DNA of 36,892 nucleotides from Candidatus Parabeggiatoa sp. nov. 3 (GTDB lineage: Bacteria; Pseudomonadota; Gammaproteobacteria; Beggiatoales; Beggiatoaceae): assembly GCA_003645185.1 (NCBI GenBank), contig QNEL01000012.1:1-36892 (forward strand). The letters run 5' to 3'. Made by a program: the position numbers and the translations under genes. Position 1 is the stretch's first letter. The number at the start of each line of letters is the position of its first letter. The notes below the pieces were generated by a model. It did no database searches and had not been told where the DNA came from. It was given only the letters and a program-made list of their open reading frames with translations. Shown here in pieces: positions 9,701 to 18,907 of this stretch.

Positions 9701-10559
9701 ACTTAAAAGGGTATGAATCACCCCGATAGGCTTGCACTGGTGGTCGAGGTTTATCTGTTGGCAAATGCAGTACGGGCAAGTCACCAGCCAGTTGTTTTTG
9801 CCAATAGGCCCATAACCGTTTTCCAATAGGGCCCTCCAGCATTTTGGTTTGCCATACCACATAGTCTGTGTATTGCCATTTCAGAGGTGGCAGAATGGCT
9901 GAATGATCTGATGTTTCAGCTTGGTAAAAAGAGAGGCAATCTGCTATTAAAATCATCCAAGCTGACCAGCCATCTAACACAATGTGGTGCCCTGTTAACA
10001 ACAAAATATAATCCTGCATTGAACGGGTAAACAGCGTCACACGCAACACGGGGCCGGTTTCCAGATTCAAGGGACGCTGGTATGTCTCAACCACTTGCTT
10101 TTTTAATTCATCCCAAGAGCATCCGTAAGCCTCCTTTTCCTCAAAACACAGTTGACGTTCAGCATGAATCTTTTGAACAGGTTCACCATTTTGTGTCGTA
10201 AAAGTGGTGCGTAACATGGGATGGCGATCTATTAGCGCGTGGAAAGCGCGTCGCAATGCGAGAACATCGACATCAGAACGTATGCGTACAGTATTCGCGA
10301 CATTATAGGCAGCACTTTTTGGGGCGAGTTGGTATAAGAACCACAGGGCACGCTGATTATGAGAGAGGGGATACGTTTTAGAAAAGAGTTCAGTGTCTTG
10401 CTGCAACAACTGTACTATTTCTGGTTTACGTTGCTTAATCTCAGTGAGTCGTGCGACTGTCAATACCTCCTTGGGACCACGATAGCGCAGTTTTTCACCT
10501 TCAGCCCACAATTCGACTCCCTGCGCTGACAGTTCTTTTAGAAATGTAACTAAATTCAT
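792..10559 (-). CDS. Nonribosomal peptide synthetase: TubC-type docking - C - FkbH (HAD-like) - PCP - C - A(with embedded methyltransferase) - PCP - E
   Basis: [27 protein letters not shown] (docking); HHIVLDGWS and HHIITDGWS (C); VIVLDCDGTLW and VKDRFGDYGLVG (FkbH); GGHSLLG and GGDSILS (PCP); YTSGSTGKPKG (A); RVLEIGCGTGLLL (MT); HHMAIDGVSW plus SFNYLGQF (E). RBS-like GGAGGGTG precedes ATG. Confidence 0.95.
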   Translation of the reverse strand: MNLVTFLKELSAQGVELWAEGEKLRYRGPKEVLTVARLTEIKQRKPEIVQLLQQDTELFSKTYPLSHNQRALWFLYQLAPKSAAYNVANTVRIRSDVDVLALRRAFHALIDRHPMLRTTFTTQNGEPVQKIHAERQLCFEEKEAYGCSWDELKKQVVETYQRPLNLETGPVLRVTLFTRSMQDYILLLTGHHIVLDGWSAWMILIADCLSFYQAETSDHSAILPPLKWQYTDYVVWQTKMLEGPIGKRLWAYWQKQLAGDLPVLHLPTDKPRPPVQAYRGDSYPFKLNQSLFQRLTALAQEKEATLYMILLATFQMLLYRYSGQDDILVGSPSSGRNQHEFAKTVGYFVNPIVLRAKLSDNLSFNAFLTQVRDTVLNALAHQDYPFSLLVEQLRPNRDPSYSPIFQVMFLFQKPQQVEEDIIKLMFPPPDESEFKVNFAGLELVPYEMAQQEGQFDLTLEMMEIKTSLFGVLKYNTDLFETDTIIRMTEDFQTLLEDIVINPQQHISDFNIQGIKTITGEEQPTLAIAATFTAEPLKDSLDFWISTLALPFQIKFSPYNQVFQQLLDPNSLLLKADQGDKGINVLLLRFEDWAQSENEADIKNEIAQNLQDFVPILKSAAKQSVKPYIVCVCPASPLFADQALSQQLETQLAEQLADINNLSLITPSELTQTYPVSQLHDPHAEQLGHIPYTPTFFTALGTLITRKLHALKRTPYKVIVLDCDGTLWQGVCAEEGPLGIHIESSHQALQQFMLEQQSAGRLLCLCSKNQEEDVFAVFKQRTDMRLKREHLVAWRINWQPKSDNLKSLAAELNLGLDSFIFVDDNPVECAEVQAHCPAVTTIQLPSDLNQLPRFIEHIWAFDILKTTWEDQQRTQLYQQNQQRESWRDQTLTFTDFLAGLELDIQISPMTSSQVNRVSQLTQRTNQFNFTTIRRTEAEIGEYVGGKHVEGEHVGGKHVGGEHVEGDNKEGDNKEGDNKEGEHVGGKHVEGEHVGSPLHQSLVVNVKDRFGDYGLVGLMLFEYDADALIVDTFLLSCRALGRGVEHNMLAQLGKIATERQISQIKIRYNPTSKNQPVRDFLESVTSPLQQSVKPGWHALPAEYVAKLTYRPASIEKPSSPKSLLIPTANEKASQTTRIGYNKGLDRGISLFYKIATECFDAEQILKTIESQKTHQRPKLVTAYVAPRNPVEDMLVGIFKTLLNIEQVGIHDNFFQLGGHSLLGVQVMSRIRDIFSVELPLHYLFEYPNVIGLSEQIQLAQRDNTKSLCPPIQPIERQGPLPLSFPQERLWFLDQLTPDNPFYNTPAAVRLDGHLDITALEQSIRAIAQRHETLRTCFKTINGKPVLVIHPLSVNHYQFSIINLQKLPEEKQSEQVQHLTDIEAQRPFDIQQGPLFRTTLIQLNAEQHVFLMTIHHIITDGWSMGILVQELSALSEAFSTGSPSPLPELPIQYVDFAQWQRQWLTGEVLATHLNYWQQQLADAPPVLEIPSDHPRPPVHTFRGRSQYFEIPPELTQQLKTLSQQSGVTLFMISLAAFAILLERYSGQEDILIGSPIANRTRQEIEPLIGLFVNILVLRLDLSGEPTFIDLLTQVREVTLGAYAHQDLPFEKLVEALQPERDMSRNALVQVALAFQNVPQPPIKLIDFTITPVEFEAGTVRFDLEFHLWETADQLVGRFFYYQDMFEAATIARLLKHFHTLLTEIVAQPDKPISELSLLSQAERHQLLLDWHHSTSYPAEPCIHQGFENQAARTPNHIALVFEEQSVTYQALNTRANQLAHYLQTQGIQPDRLVGLCVERSLEMVIGLLGILKAGGAYLPLDPSSPPERLLFILEDAKITLLLTQEALVTELPTTPIALICLDSQWDMIAQGASENPLSAVKPDNVAYVIYTSGSTGKPKGVEVCHANVARLLTATQAWFHFNEQDIWTLFHSYAFDFSVWELWGSLLYGGRLVIVPYWISRSPDSFYELLVSQQVTILNQTPSAFRQLIQAEERVGKPNDNLTLRQIIFGGEALDFQTLKPWFERHGDQTPQLVNMYGITETTVHVTYRPLTQADLNSPGSLIGIPIPDLHIYILDRHRQPTPIGIPGELYVGGAGVARGYLNRPQLTTERFIKNPFSDEPNARLYKTGDLARYLADGSLEYLGRIDLQVKIRGFRIELGEIETVLLQHTAVREAVITSSTVSNEEENKRLMAYVVPDFDDPSQMADDVADQSELINQWEDVFDENYGQPDTVADPSFNIAGWNSSYTGLPIPPAEMREWVDAAVNAILSLKPKRVLEIGCGTGLLLSRIAPHSQQYWGTDFSPVVLQQVEQLKHQIKPLEHVKLFQRPADDFNDIAPGTFDTIILNSVIQYFPSIDYLIKVLDQAIQVVQPGGAIFLGDIRSLPLLKAYHASVQGYQAPDSLNQSALRQQVQQHIAQEVELVIDPAFFIALKQHYPQLSTVQIQLKRGCYHNELSRFRYEVILQVGDTAPTVEIAWQDWQNQPFTLDSILQRLQGNQGNSETPEASRETLQAETQSPQGQSFGVRGVPNARLETEIKTLEWLANAAPTETVGELQETLSTHQPIGIDPEDLWQLTDNSPYEVIITWSDTIGCYDVLFRHHHDPLAITPYPISPEPFKKPWHQYANNPLQQKLNRKLVPQLRQYLQDQLPDYMVPAAFVMLEVIPLTANGKIDYRALQTLDISTNKADKEQVAPRTSTENLLATIWAEVLGLEQVGIHDNFFESGGDSILSIQIVARANQAGLQLTPRLLFQHQTIAELAEVASTALIQAEQGIVTGPVLFTPIHHWFLEQNGQAAHHFNQAVLLAGPTEPNRAWLAEIVQQWLSHHDIFRLRLTRNESDWQATQIDLNSEDSLPFQVINLSELATHQQFQALETAANQQQASLNLSKGPLLRVILFELGPTTPSRLLIVIHHMAIDGVSWRILLEELQTAYQQLSQDEAIQWPAKTTSFKAWSERLSEYAQSVTVTAELNHWLSFSEITPLPVDFSPELTSSTEYSTSNTVASSAQITVSLTVEETHALLNEVPSVYNTQINDILLTALVQSLSRWTTNHELVIDLEGHGREDLFENSDLSRTVGWFTSIYPVLLTLDNANSPSDTLKSIKEQLRHIPNRGIGYGLLRYLNPKTAWQLKMLPQPEISFNYLGQFDNQLSDDILFKMAQENSGKTHSPSEQRRYLIEINGLITENQLQLEWTYSQNRHHRATIEQLAHDFIAALQTLITHCKSQKTGDYTPSDFLSSKLSQNSLDKLMKKLGAKSNKK
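3050..3930 (-). other. SAM-dependent methyltransferase embedded in the A domain (probable N-methyltransferase; approximate bounds)
   Basis: WEDVFDENYG...FNIAGWNSSYTGLPIPPAEMREWV...RVLEIGCGTGLLLSRIAP...YWGTDFS, located between the A8 region and A10 (TANGKIDYRAL). Confidence 0.85.
7270..8990 (-). other. FkbH-like glyceryl-loading domain region within the NRPS (approximate bounds)
   Basis: VLLLRFEDWAQ, VIVLDCDGTLWQGVCAEEGPLGI, SFIFVDDNPVEC, QFNFTTIRRTEAEI, VKDRFGDYGLVG motifs. Confidence 0.85.
7572..7747. repeat. 15-nt tandem repeat (about 10 pentapeptide units, VEGEH/VGGKH/KEGDN) in frame inside the FkbH domain, ending in a TAGGGGCGAACCTACGTGTTCGCCC element
   Basis: Coding translation [58 protein letters not shown]. 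Confidence 0.95.
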
Positions 10560-13500
10560 AATTCACCCTCCACCCAATCACGCTCATTTGCGGCGTCTTG
10601 ATAGGCTTCCTTTTCTTCAGGAGCCTGTTGTTTATGTTTATCCCTATCAATAGAAGTGGAATGTTGTTGATCTTGAATGGGTTTCGTTAGCAATGCAGAT
10701 TGCCTCTCTGTCAGTTGTTCATTGACCAGTGTTGCCAGTTTGGCAATGCTCATTCCGCCGAGTAGTTTCATCGTGGGCACATCCACCCCCAGTTTCTTTT
10801 GAAAGCCGTGACTCAATTCAACAGCCATTAAAGAGTCTAATCCCATACTGATCATCGGTTTTGTGAAGTTCAGTTTAGTGGCAGAGGTGCCAAGTACCTT
10901 AGCGACGTGTTCGCTAATCCGCGATTCTAACAATGACTGACGCTCTGTCTGCGCGGTTGCTAGGAAGAGGTTGTGAAATGAGTCTTCTTGGCTTTCTTCA
11001 GCTTGCACTTGATTCAAATCAGCAGGGTTGCCCAAATGATAAAATCGGGGTGAAGCAGCTATAACAGGATATCGATTTGCTAATTGCTGCCAGTCCATTC
11101 GCGTCACGAGGATTTGAATGGCATTCAGTTGTAGCAATTCACCTAGTCGAGTCAGGGCCTGTTGTACGGGCAGGGTTTTAATGCCAATGCTATTGAAACG
11201 CTCCACTAAATCGGTATTTTGAGAAACATAACCGACATCTAGTGTGCCCCAATTAATGGTGAGTGCAGGTAAATGATTGGCCTGTCGGTAATGCGCTAAG
11301 GCATCAAGAAAGGCATTAGCGGCAACATAATTGCCCTGTCCAGGATTGCCAATAGTGGAAGACACTGAAGAAAACAGGACAAAAAAATCTAATGGGATGT
11401 TTAAGGTTTGGGTATGTAAGTGCCAAGCGCCCATGATTTTTGGGGCCATGACGTTGTTCATGCGTGCCTCATTCAGTTGTAGCAACGCCGCATCGTCTAG
11501 CACCATCGCACCGTGAATAATGCCGCGCAAGGGGGGCATGGATTGCTCAATGTTATTGAGTACTTCGGCAACGTCTTGTGACTGTGACACATCAGCCTTG
11601 GCGATGATCACTTTAGCACCGGTTTGTTCCAAGGTGTTTATCGTTTGCTGAGCAGTCGGTGATGCTGCCCCGCTGCGCCCCATAAGTACGAGATGTCGCG
11701 CACCGTTTTTGATCAACCACTGAGCTACCGCTAAGCCAAATCCACCCATTCCGCCGGTAATCAGATAGGTGCCCTCTGTGCGACAGCGTATTGTTTTTTG
11801 AGAAACGGGAGCGATTATGCGCTCTGGTGCTTCTTGCAAAGACAGAACAGCAAGACCAATTTGTTTGGCTCGGTGGCGAAATGCGTTGCCAACCTCTGCG
11901 AGAGGAAAGACACGGTATGGCAGCTTCGGCAGCGTTTTTTCAGTCAATAAGGGCATGATTTTGTACCATACTGACTGAATCACCTCAGGACGTTCTTGTA
12001 TCATGCGTTCAAAATCAAGTGTGAAAAATGACTGATTTTGAAAAGCTGGCAAACTCAACGGGGTATTTTCTATATCCGGTTGACAATCAATAAAACGGCC
12101 GTAAGGATTCAGTATAGAAAGACTTTTAGATCGGACTTTTCCGGGCAACGAATTTAAGACAATATCGACACCATGCGCCTGTGTCTTGATCTGATCTGCA
12201 AACTCGTGTGAATCCATAACCAGCTTGAGACCTAAGCTGCGAAGAAAGCTTCGTTTTTCTGGGTTATCGGCAGTGGCAAAAATGGTTGCCCCGGCTTGTT
12301 GGGCCAATTGGATAGCTGCCAAACCGACAGCATCTGTTGCGGCATGAATCAGTATCCGATCACCTGCACGAATCCGAGCTAATTCGTGCAACGCATAGTA
12401 AGCGGTTAGGTAGCCCATGCTCAGCGTTGCGGCTTCTTCAAAATTGGCCTTGGCTGGCTTAGGCATGACGAAATGGATTGAACTCGTGGTGTAACGACTC
12501 AAGCTGTGACGCGCCAAAGCGATGACTTCATCGCCGATTTTAAAATTGGCGATGCCTTCACCCACAGCGGTAATGATGCCACTACAGTCTAAACCCAGTG
12601 TTGGTTCTGAAAAGCTTGCTTCTAAAGTGGCATCGGTTATTGAACTCTTTGTTTTGGCTATCTCTTTCCAATTCAGTGCCGCTGCACAGACTTGGATTTC
12701 AACTTCGCCAGAGCCGGGTGGTTTGCGGTTGGTGACTTGCCAGCGTGCTTGCTCGTTGGGCTCTGATATTGTCAGATGGTAGGATTGAGTGGCCTCCGGA
12801 TTGATTTGGTTTTGAACTTGCTCAATCTCGGCTAAGGAAACACGCATCAGTCTATGTACATAGCGGGCTTCGCCTCGTAAAGCGATTTCTTCTTCTGGCG
12901 TGTCGGATCCTAATTCTTCAAAGAGCGACTGAATCTCTTTAGGGGTAGATTTGGGACTGATATCCAGCAGACGAGTTTTTATATTTGGCTGTTCATTGAT
13001 CAGGACTCGTCCCAAACCCCAGAGAGGCGATTGAGCAACTGAGATCGCTTTGAGATCGCCTACGGTGTGCATGCCTTGCGTCACTAGCCAAAGATGAGGC
13101 GCTTGATCCCACTGTAGTTGAGCTAAAGCCTGAATGAGATACAATGCGCTAAGCGCACCTCGTGCTGAATTTAGGGTGGTGGCTTGTTCCAAGGATTCAA
13201 TGTCAATTCCCCACAAATGAATCAGATGCCAACCGGTGGGCTGTTCTGCCCTGACGACTTCAATCAGTTGCTGCATCTGTTCTGGCTGGGCCGGATGAAT
13301 TTGGAAATGGTTGACATCCAAGCGTTGATAGGTGTCGCCTGGTGTGATGAGAATGGCGCGTTTTTCGTCTGCTGTAAAACGTGTCGCCAATTGTTGCCCA
13401 ATACCTTGTTTATCAGCAAAAATAAGCCAAGTGTGTGGTTGATAATCCGTTGTTTTCAGGGGCGGTTGAGCATCTTGTTGCTGAATGGTTGGCCCTTGGG

Positions 13501-16500
13501 CTATCAGTATAGTTTGTTCAGCCTCTTCAGCTTTATCTGTGTCAAACAGGCGATCTACTTGGGTAAAACCGACTGCCGTTAATAGATTTTGCCAGTGTTG
13601 TGAACTGAGCAGGGGATGAGCAGGGCGTAAATCGAAATCAGAAAAGAGCCACCATCCCTTGAGCAATCCGAATACGAGATCAAGCCAACGGGGGGGATGG
13701 GTTAATTCCATTAAGATGAGACAGCCTTGTGAGGCGAGCAATTGTTTAACTTGATTCAGTGTGTTATCCAAGTCATGAGTGGCATGTAAGGCGTTAGCGG
13801 CCAGAATCAGATCAAACGAATGGGGATCAAATCCTTGCTGTGTGGGGTCTTTTTCAATATCCAAGAGTTGATATTGAATGAAACGGTAATGACGAAACTT
13901 TTGCTTTGCTTGGTTGGTGAACTGTTCGGAAACATCTGTAAAAACATATTCAGTGCGATCAGTAGGCAATTTGGGCAACAGGTAAGCGGTCATTCCACCC
14001 GTACCGGCACCAATTTCTAAAATACGTATTATCCTGCCGGCTGGTAACTGTGCCAGTATCGCCGAGATCACTTTTTGAACGACTTGATTATTTAGCCGAG
14101 AAAAGGGTGCATCTTGGTACAGATGCTCAGAGGTGGTCAAAGCACCTTGTGGAAAGAGGAGTTCTAAAGGTTCAACTTGCCCTTGCAAAACTTTTGCTAA
14201 GTGTTGCCCACATCGCCCGATTAGCATGAGTTCTGCTTGATAAGCTGGAGATTGTGCTAACAGTTTTTGCCATAAAGCCTGTGAAGGGGGCATGTCAGTA
14301 GGCAGCGTGATGACTTCCCATTGTGAATCATCAATCTGATTCAGTATACCGTCTTCTCTGAGTATGTTGAGAAACCGTCCCAATAAACGCTGATGTTGTG
14401 GGACAATGTCGAATTGTTCTACCAGTCTTGCGGTTGTCACGCGCTGATGTTTGTGAGGTTGCCAACCTAGAATATGGAAGGCATCAAGAATGTAAGCGGT
14501 AGACAAAGCATCCAATTGAGGGCGAATAGTTTGGTAATAATGTGGCCTCTCCAATTGAGTGCTCAATCGAATGGTTTGTTGGAGGGTTTTGGCCAGTTGT
14601 CGTGGCGAGGGGAAATAATCCACATCACGATTCTGGAATTGATGGGGACGGGGTTGTAGGTGCCATTGATATTCGTATAGATCATCTTCTGGGAGGGTGA
14701 GTGGTTCTAAGGCGTGGCAGTGTAATCCTTGAATATCGACTAGTACATTGCCTGTGTTATCAAGCAGTTGCAGATTGCCCTTAATCCGGGTGGCAGTGTG
14801 TTCTACCAATTGTGCATGACTCCACAATGGGCCATCAGGGCGAGCGTAAAACCGAATGTGATCGATTTTGACGGGCAAATAGGTTTTTTCAATCACCGAG
14901 ACGGTGCCCATCAAAACCTGAAAGCAGGCATCCAAAATCGTGGGATGGAGCAAGTAGTTTTGGGTTTCTAAATCCTCAGCTATGCGTAATTGACTGACGG
15001 CCTCTTTGTCACCTTGCCAAAGTTGTTCAATCCCTTGAAAATAGGGCCCGTATTGTAGCCCTAATTGAGAAAATTGCTGATAGCAATCAGACTGTGTTCT
15101 TTCAGTTGAGCAACGGTGACGCAGTTCCTCTAATTCGACGGTAGGCTGCTGAATTGATTGAGCAGGGTTTAACTGACCCGTCGCGTGTTTTACCCAAGAT
15201 TCAGTGTTTTTGGCCCAGCTATAGATCGTAAAAGCATTTTGGTTTGTTGGCTCAAGTGTCAACTGAAGGGGTGGCGAGTCTTCCTGTGTCAAGAAGAGGG
15301 GGGTTTGAAATTCAAGTAGCTCAACACGATAAACCGTGTTTTCCCCAAAGGTTTCTTTAGCCGCCGCTAAGGCCATTTCCACGTAGGCTGCACCTGGATA
15401 CACGATGGTGCCTTGAACACAATGGTCAGTCAAATAAGTGAGTTGTTGCAGATCAATCTCGCTATGCCAGATCGCATGAGCTGATTTTAAAGGGCAGCCG
15501 AGCAATGGATGAACTGGTTTACCCAGCCAATCTTGTTGAATCGCGCCTTCTCCTAAGCGGTCTTGTTGAGACTGTTCAGATTCTTGCCAATACCGTTCTT
15601 TTTGCCAAGGATAGGCCGGTAGCCTTACAAAACGACCGTTTTGCGGATAAAACCGATGCCAATCCACTGGGTAGCCTACCGTGTAGAGTTTGCCAAAACT
15701 ACTGAGCAAGGTTTTCTGTTCTGGTTCTTTACGACGCAATGAGGGTAAGACTCGTCCCGTTTCACGCCCTGCGTGGTTCAAGATTTCAGACAGATAAGTG
15801 GATAAGACAGGATGTGCCCCGATTTCGAGGAAGCAATGATAATCTGCTTGAATCATGTCTTGAATGGTCGCAGCAAACCGCACAGGTTCTCGTATATTTT
15901 GTGCCCAGTAATGGGCATCTATTGCTGAACCGTCAATGATGTGCCCTGTCACGGTGGAGTATAGCGGAATCTTGGCGGGTTGTGGTGTGAGCGGTTGTAA
16001 AGCGTTAATTAATTCAGCTTGTAAGGGTGCCATCAAGGGGCTGTGATAAGGGACATCGACGCGCAAGAACCGACAGAAAATCTCTTGTTGTTCTAAAGTG
16101 TGTGCAATGTTTTCTAGGCTGGCAGCTTGACCCGATAAGGTGATCCCGCTGGGACTGTTGATAGCTCCGATGGAGACGTGATCCTCATGGCCGATTAAAA
16201 ACGGGGCGACTGCTTCTGAGGAGAGCCCGACAGCTAACATTTTACCTTGTCCGGTGGTTTGGGCTTGTAAGCGACTGCGATGGTAAACCACTTGAATGGC
16301 CTGTTCTAGGCTTAAGACACCGGCAACCTGAGCTGCGGCGACTTCACCGACACTGTGTCCGACAATGGCATCCGGTACAATGCCCCAAGAACGCCATAAG
16401 GCAGCTAAGGCGACTTGTAGCGACAAAATGGCAGGTTGTGCGATTTGGGTTTCATTAATGCGCGAGTGTGCTTCATCGGCAGTTAAGGCAGCCAATAATG

Positions 16501-18319
16501 ACCATTGGCTATGCTGATGGAATAAAGCATCACAGTGTTCAATCGTTTCACGGAAAACGGCTTCCGTTTCCAATAACTGACGGCCCATGGCCCACCATTG
16601 CTGTCCCATGCCAGAAAACACAAAAACCAGTTTAGGTGAAGACTCTTCAGTGATGATTTGATCTGAAGAGAGGCCTAAGCGTGTTTCGTCATTCAAAAAG
16701 GCGGCTAGGTTTTCTATCATTTCCGCTTTTGAGTGCGCTACCACGGCTAAGCGATGGTTGTGATGGCCTCGGCGTAGGCTGGCACTATAACCGATATCGG
16801 ATAATGGGATCGTGTCATGTACGGCATCCGTCAAAAAGGCTTGATAGGCCTGTGCAAAGGCTTGTAAGGCTTCTGGACTACGCGCTGAAATCGGTAAGAG
16901 GTGGATTTGATCGCCAGAGGGCGAATCCTCAAAAGAGGGCGAACACGCAAGTTCATCGGGCGAACACGCCGGTTCATCGGGCGAACACGTAGGTTCGCCC
17001 CTACATTCCAATAAGATATGGGCATTGGTGCCCCCAAAGCCAAACGAATTGACTCCCGCGAGGCGCGGTAGCCCATTATGGTTTTCAGGCCAAGGTGTTA
17101 AGGTGGTGGGAACGCGCACCCGTAATTCATCAAACTGAATTTTAGGATTGGGGGTTTCAAAATGCAGATTAGGTGGAATTTTTTGATGAAAGAGCGCCAG
17201 TGCGACTTTGATTAAGCCGGCAATACCCGCAGCCCCTTCCAGATGGCCAATGTTGGTTTTGACTGAACCGATGAGACAATATTCCCCAGGCGGCCGCGAA
17301 CGGCCGAGCACTCGGCCTAGCGTATTGGCTTCAATGGGATCACCGACTGGCGTACCGGTGCCGTGTGCTTCAACGTATTGTATGTGTTGTGGTGACACGT
17401 TGGCTTGTTGAAGGACTTCACGGATGGCGGCTTCCTGAGCTAAACCATTGGGTACCGTGAGACCATTGCTATGACCATCTTGATTGATAGTGGTACCCCG
17501 AATGACCGCATAAATCGGATCGCCATCGGCCAAGGCCGTGGATAACGGCTTTAAGACGACTATTCCTGCCCCTTCCCCCCGAACATAACCGTTAGCGCGT
17601 GCATCAAAACTCTTGGAACGACCATCAGGAGACAGCATGGTGGCCTTACTTTCAGCGATGGTTGTTTCTGGTCTGAGCATAAGATTTACGCCGCCAGCCA
17701 AAGCCAGTGTAGAAGCCCCCTGCCACAGACTTTGACAAGCTAAGTGGACAGCGACCAAAGACGAAGAACAGGCGGTATCCAATGCGATACAAGGCCCTTT
17801 AAAATCAAACACATAAGAGATGCGATTAGCGATAATGCTCATAGCACCACCCGTACCGGTTTGTGCATCAATTAAATCGCGACTCAGTACACCACTTTGA
17901 ATATCTTGATGGTCCATACCCATTAAACCAATAAAGACAGCAGTGTTTGAACCCGCTAAGTGTTTTGGCACTTGCCCCCCATCTTCTAAGGCTTCCCAAA
18001 CGATTTCCAGTAATAGCCGTTGTTGGGGATCCATGCGAGCCGCTTCTCGGGGAGAAATCCCAAAAAATTGGGGATCGAATTGGTCGATGTTGTCCACAAA
18101 GCCACCCCAACGCGCATAAGTTTTGCCGGGTTTGGCCGGATCAGGATGGTAAAATTTATTGATATGCCAGCGATCAGGTGGTATTTCGGTGATCGCATCT
18201 ACGCCTTCAACCAGTAATTGCCAATAACGTTCTGCGTTATTAGCACCGCCTGGAAAGCGGCAACCAATGCCGATGATGGCAATGGGTTCGGGGGCCTGTT
18301 TAGGAGAGAGTGTCGTCAT
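10556..18319 (-). CDS. Type I polyketide synthase, cis-AT, KS-AT-DH-MT-ER-KR-ACP
   Basis: [30 protein letters not shown] (KS); [10 protein letters not shown] (AT); [12 protein letters not shown] (DH HxxxGxxxxP); LEIGAGTGG (MT); [21 protein letters not shown] (ER); [15 protein letters not shown] (KR); [11 protein letters not shown] (ACP). Stop overlaps the NRPS start as ATGA. Confidence 0.95.
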   Translation of the reverse strand: MTTLSPKQAPEPIAIIGIGCRFPGGANNAERYWQLLVEGVDAITEIPPDRWHINKFYHPDPAKPGKTYARWGGFVDNIDQFDPQFFGISPREAARMDPQQRLLLEIVWEALEDGGQVPKHLAGSNTAVFIGLMGMDHQDIQSGVLSRDLIDAQTGTGGAMSIIANRISYVFDFKGPCIALDTACSSSLVAVHLACQSLWQGASTLALAGGVNLMLRPETTIAESKATMLSPDGRSKSFDARANGYVRGEGAGIVVLKPLSTALADGDPIYAVIRGTTINQDGHSNGLTVPNGLAQEAAIREVLQQANVSPQHIQYVEAHGTGTPVGDPIEANTLGRVLGRSRPPGEYCLIGSVKTNIGHLEGAAGIAGLIKVALALFHQKIPPNLHFETPNPKIQFDELRVRVPTTLTPWPENHNGLPRLAGVNSFGFGGTNAHILLECRGEPTCSPDEPACSPDELACSPSFEDSPSGDQIHLLPISARSPEALQAFAQAYQAFLTDAVHDTIPLSDIGYSASLRRGHHNHRLAVVAHSKAEMIENLAAFLNDETRLGLSSDQIITEESSPKLVFVFSGMGQQWWAMGRQLLETEAVFRETIEHCDALFHQHSQWSLLAALTADEAHSRINETQIAQPAILSLQVALAALWRSWGIVPDAIVGHSVGEVAAAQVAGVLSLEQAIQVVYHRSRLQAQTTGQGKMLAVGLSSEAVAPFLIGHEDHVSIGAINSPSGITLSGQAASLENIAHTLEQQEIFCRFLRVDVPYHSPLMAPLQAELINALQPLTPQPAKIPLYSTVTGHIIDGSAIDAHYWAQNIREPVRFAATIQDMIQADYHCFLEIGAHPVLSTYLSEILNHAGRETGRVLPSLRRKEPEQKTLLSSFGKLYTVGYPVDWHRFYPQNGRFVRLPAYPWQKERYWQESEQSQQDRLGEGAIQQDWLGKPVHPLLGCPLKSAHAIWHSEIDLQQLTYLTDHCVQGTIVYPGAAYVEMALAAAKETFGENTVYRVELLEFQTPLFLTQEDSPPLQLTLEPTNQNAFTIYSWAKNTESWVKHATGQLNPAQSIQQPTVELEELRHRCSTERTQSDCYQQFSQLGLQYGPYFQGIEQLWQGDKEAVSQLRIAEDLETQNYLLHPTILDACFQVLMGTVSVIEKTYLPVKIDHIRFYARPDGPLWSHAQLVEHTATRIKGNLQLLDNTGNVLVDIQGLHCHALEPLTLPEDDLYEYQWHLQPRPHQFQNRDVDYFPSPRQLAKTLQQTIRLSTQLERPHYYQTIRPQLDALSTAYILDAFHILGWQPHKHQRVTTARLVEQFDIVPQHQRLLGRFLNILREDGILNQIDDSQWEVITLPTDMPPSQALWQKLLAQSPAYQAELMLIGRCGQHLAKVLQGQVEPLELLFPQGALTTSEHLYQDAPFSRLNNQVVQKVISAILAQLPAGRIIRILEIGAGTGGMTAYLLPKLPTDRTEYVFTDVSEQFTNQAKQKFRHYRFIQYQLLDIEKDPTQQGFDPHSFDLILAANALHATHDLDNTLNQVKQLLASQGCLILMELTHPPRWLDLVFGLLKGWWLFSDFDLRPAHPLLSSQHWQNLLTAVGFTQVDRLFDTDKAEEAEQTILIAQGPTIQQQDAQPPLKTTDYQPHTWLIFADKQGIGQQLATRFTADEKRAILITPGDTYQRLDVNHFQIHPAQPEQMQQLIEVVRAEQPTGWHLIHLWGIDIESLEQATTLNSARGALSALYLIQALAQLQWDQAPHLWLVTQGMHTVGDLKAISVAQSPLWGLGRVLINEQPNIKTRLLDISPKSTPKEIQSLFEELGSDTPEEEIALRGEARYVHRLMRVSLAEIEQVQNQINPEATQSYHLTISEPNEQARWQVTNRKPPGSGEVEIQVCAAALNWKEIAKTKSSITDATLEASFSEPTLGLDCSGIITAVGEGIANFKIGDEVIALARHSLSRYTTSSIHFVMPKPAKANFEEAATLSMGYLTAYYALHELARIRAGDRILIHAATDAVGLAAIQLAQQAGATIFATADNPEKRSFLRSLGLKLVMDSHEFADQIKTQAHGVDIVLNSLPGKVRSKSLSILNPYGRFIDCQPDIENTPLSLPAFQNQSFFTLDFERMIQERPEVIQSVWYKIMPLLTEKTLPKLPYRVFPLAEVGNAFRHRAKQIGLAVLSLQEAPERIIAPVSQKTIRCRTEGTYLITGGMGGFGLAVAQWLIKNGARHLVLMGRSGAASPTAQQTINTLEQTGAKVIIAKADVSQSQDVAEVLNNIEQSMPPLRGIIHGAMVLDDAALLQLNEARMNNVMAPKIMGAWHLHTQTLNIPLDFFVLFSSVSSTIGNPGQGNYVAANAFLDALAHYRQANHLPALTINWGTLDVGYVSQNTDLVERFNSIGIKTLPVQQALTRLGELLQLNAIQILVTRMDWQQLANRYPVIAASPRFYHLGNPADLNQVQAEESQEDSFHNLFLATAQTERQSLLESRISEHVAKVLGTSATKLNFTKPMISMGLDSLMAVELSHGFQKKLGVDVPTMKLLGGMSIAKLATLVNEQLTERQSALLTKPIQDQQHSTSIDRDKHKQQAPEEKEAYQDAANERDWVEGEL
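16915..17006. repeat. 21-nt tandem repeat ([14 protein letters not shown]) in frame in the KS-AT linker, fused to a TAGGGGCGAACCTACGTGTTCGCCC element
   Basis: gggcgaacacgcaagttcatc / gggcgaacacgccggttcatc / gggcgaacacgtaggttcgcccctaca; encodes [32 protein letters not shown]. Confidence 0.95.
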
Positions 18320-18411
18320 GGCCGGGCCTGTTTGCTGTGGGTTGTCCTATTTATATATACTCAACACGGGAATAAACTTTTGCCTGAAAAACTTTTCTAA
18401 GTTCATTTTTT

Positions 18412-18466
18412 ACCTCTGTGTACCTCTGTGTACACAGAGGGCCACAGAGTACCACAGAGTATAAGT
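18412..18466. repeat. CTCTGTGTAC/CACAGAG palindromic repeat cluster
   Basis: tacctctgtgtacctctgtgtacacagagggccacagagtaccacagagt; similar words at 32785-32826. Confidence 0.8.
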
Positions 18467-18615
18467 CTATGATTTTTAATTATATATTCTGATATTAAAT
18501 ACGCTAAAAATGTGTGTTTGGCCAGAATTTACAAACTGATAGGTGGTAAGACGCAAGTTTGCGTTACTGACCTTATCTATTCAAAAATGAGATACAATAA
18601 ACATTAGCTCAGAGT

Positions 18616-18650
18616 ATCAATTATCAGTTATCAGTGTTCAGTTATCAATG
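18616..18650. repeat. Degenerate heptanucleotide tandem repeat, consensus ATCAGTT
   Basis: atcaatt-atcagtt-atcagtg-ttcagtt-atcaatg; reverse complement of the AACTGAT heptads near 26 kb. Confidence 0.8.
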
Positions 18651-18796
18651 TTCAAAAAACAAGATTGGTGAGCAACAAAATAACACCGCCTACCCTACAA
18701 AAACGGATATGGATTGTCTAATTGGTGTAGCCAATTTTGCAACTTTATATCCTATTGTGTTATCAAAGTCAAGAAAGAAAAAATAACGCAAAAGAA

Positions 18797-18828
18797 CGCA
18801 AAAGTTTTGGCGCGCCAAAACTTTTGCG
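18797..18828. repeat. Perfect 32-nt palindrome CGCAAAAGTTTTGGCGCGCCAAAACTTTTGCG
   Basis: Direct reading. Confidence 0.9.
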
Positions 18829-18907
18829 TGAAACACTGTTCATGCGAGTTTTGAGTTTTAGTGATATTAAAATCTATAGCGGCAACCACAAGGGATTTGC
18901 CCCTACA

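Noticed and set aside
13184-13582. 132-aa + strand ORF antisense to the PKS
   Set aside because: No recognisable motifs; opposite an intact, motif-rich megasynthase frame
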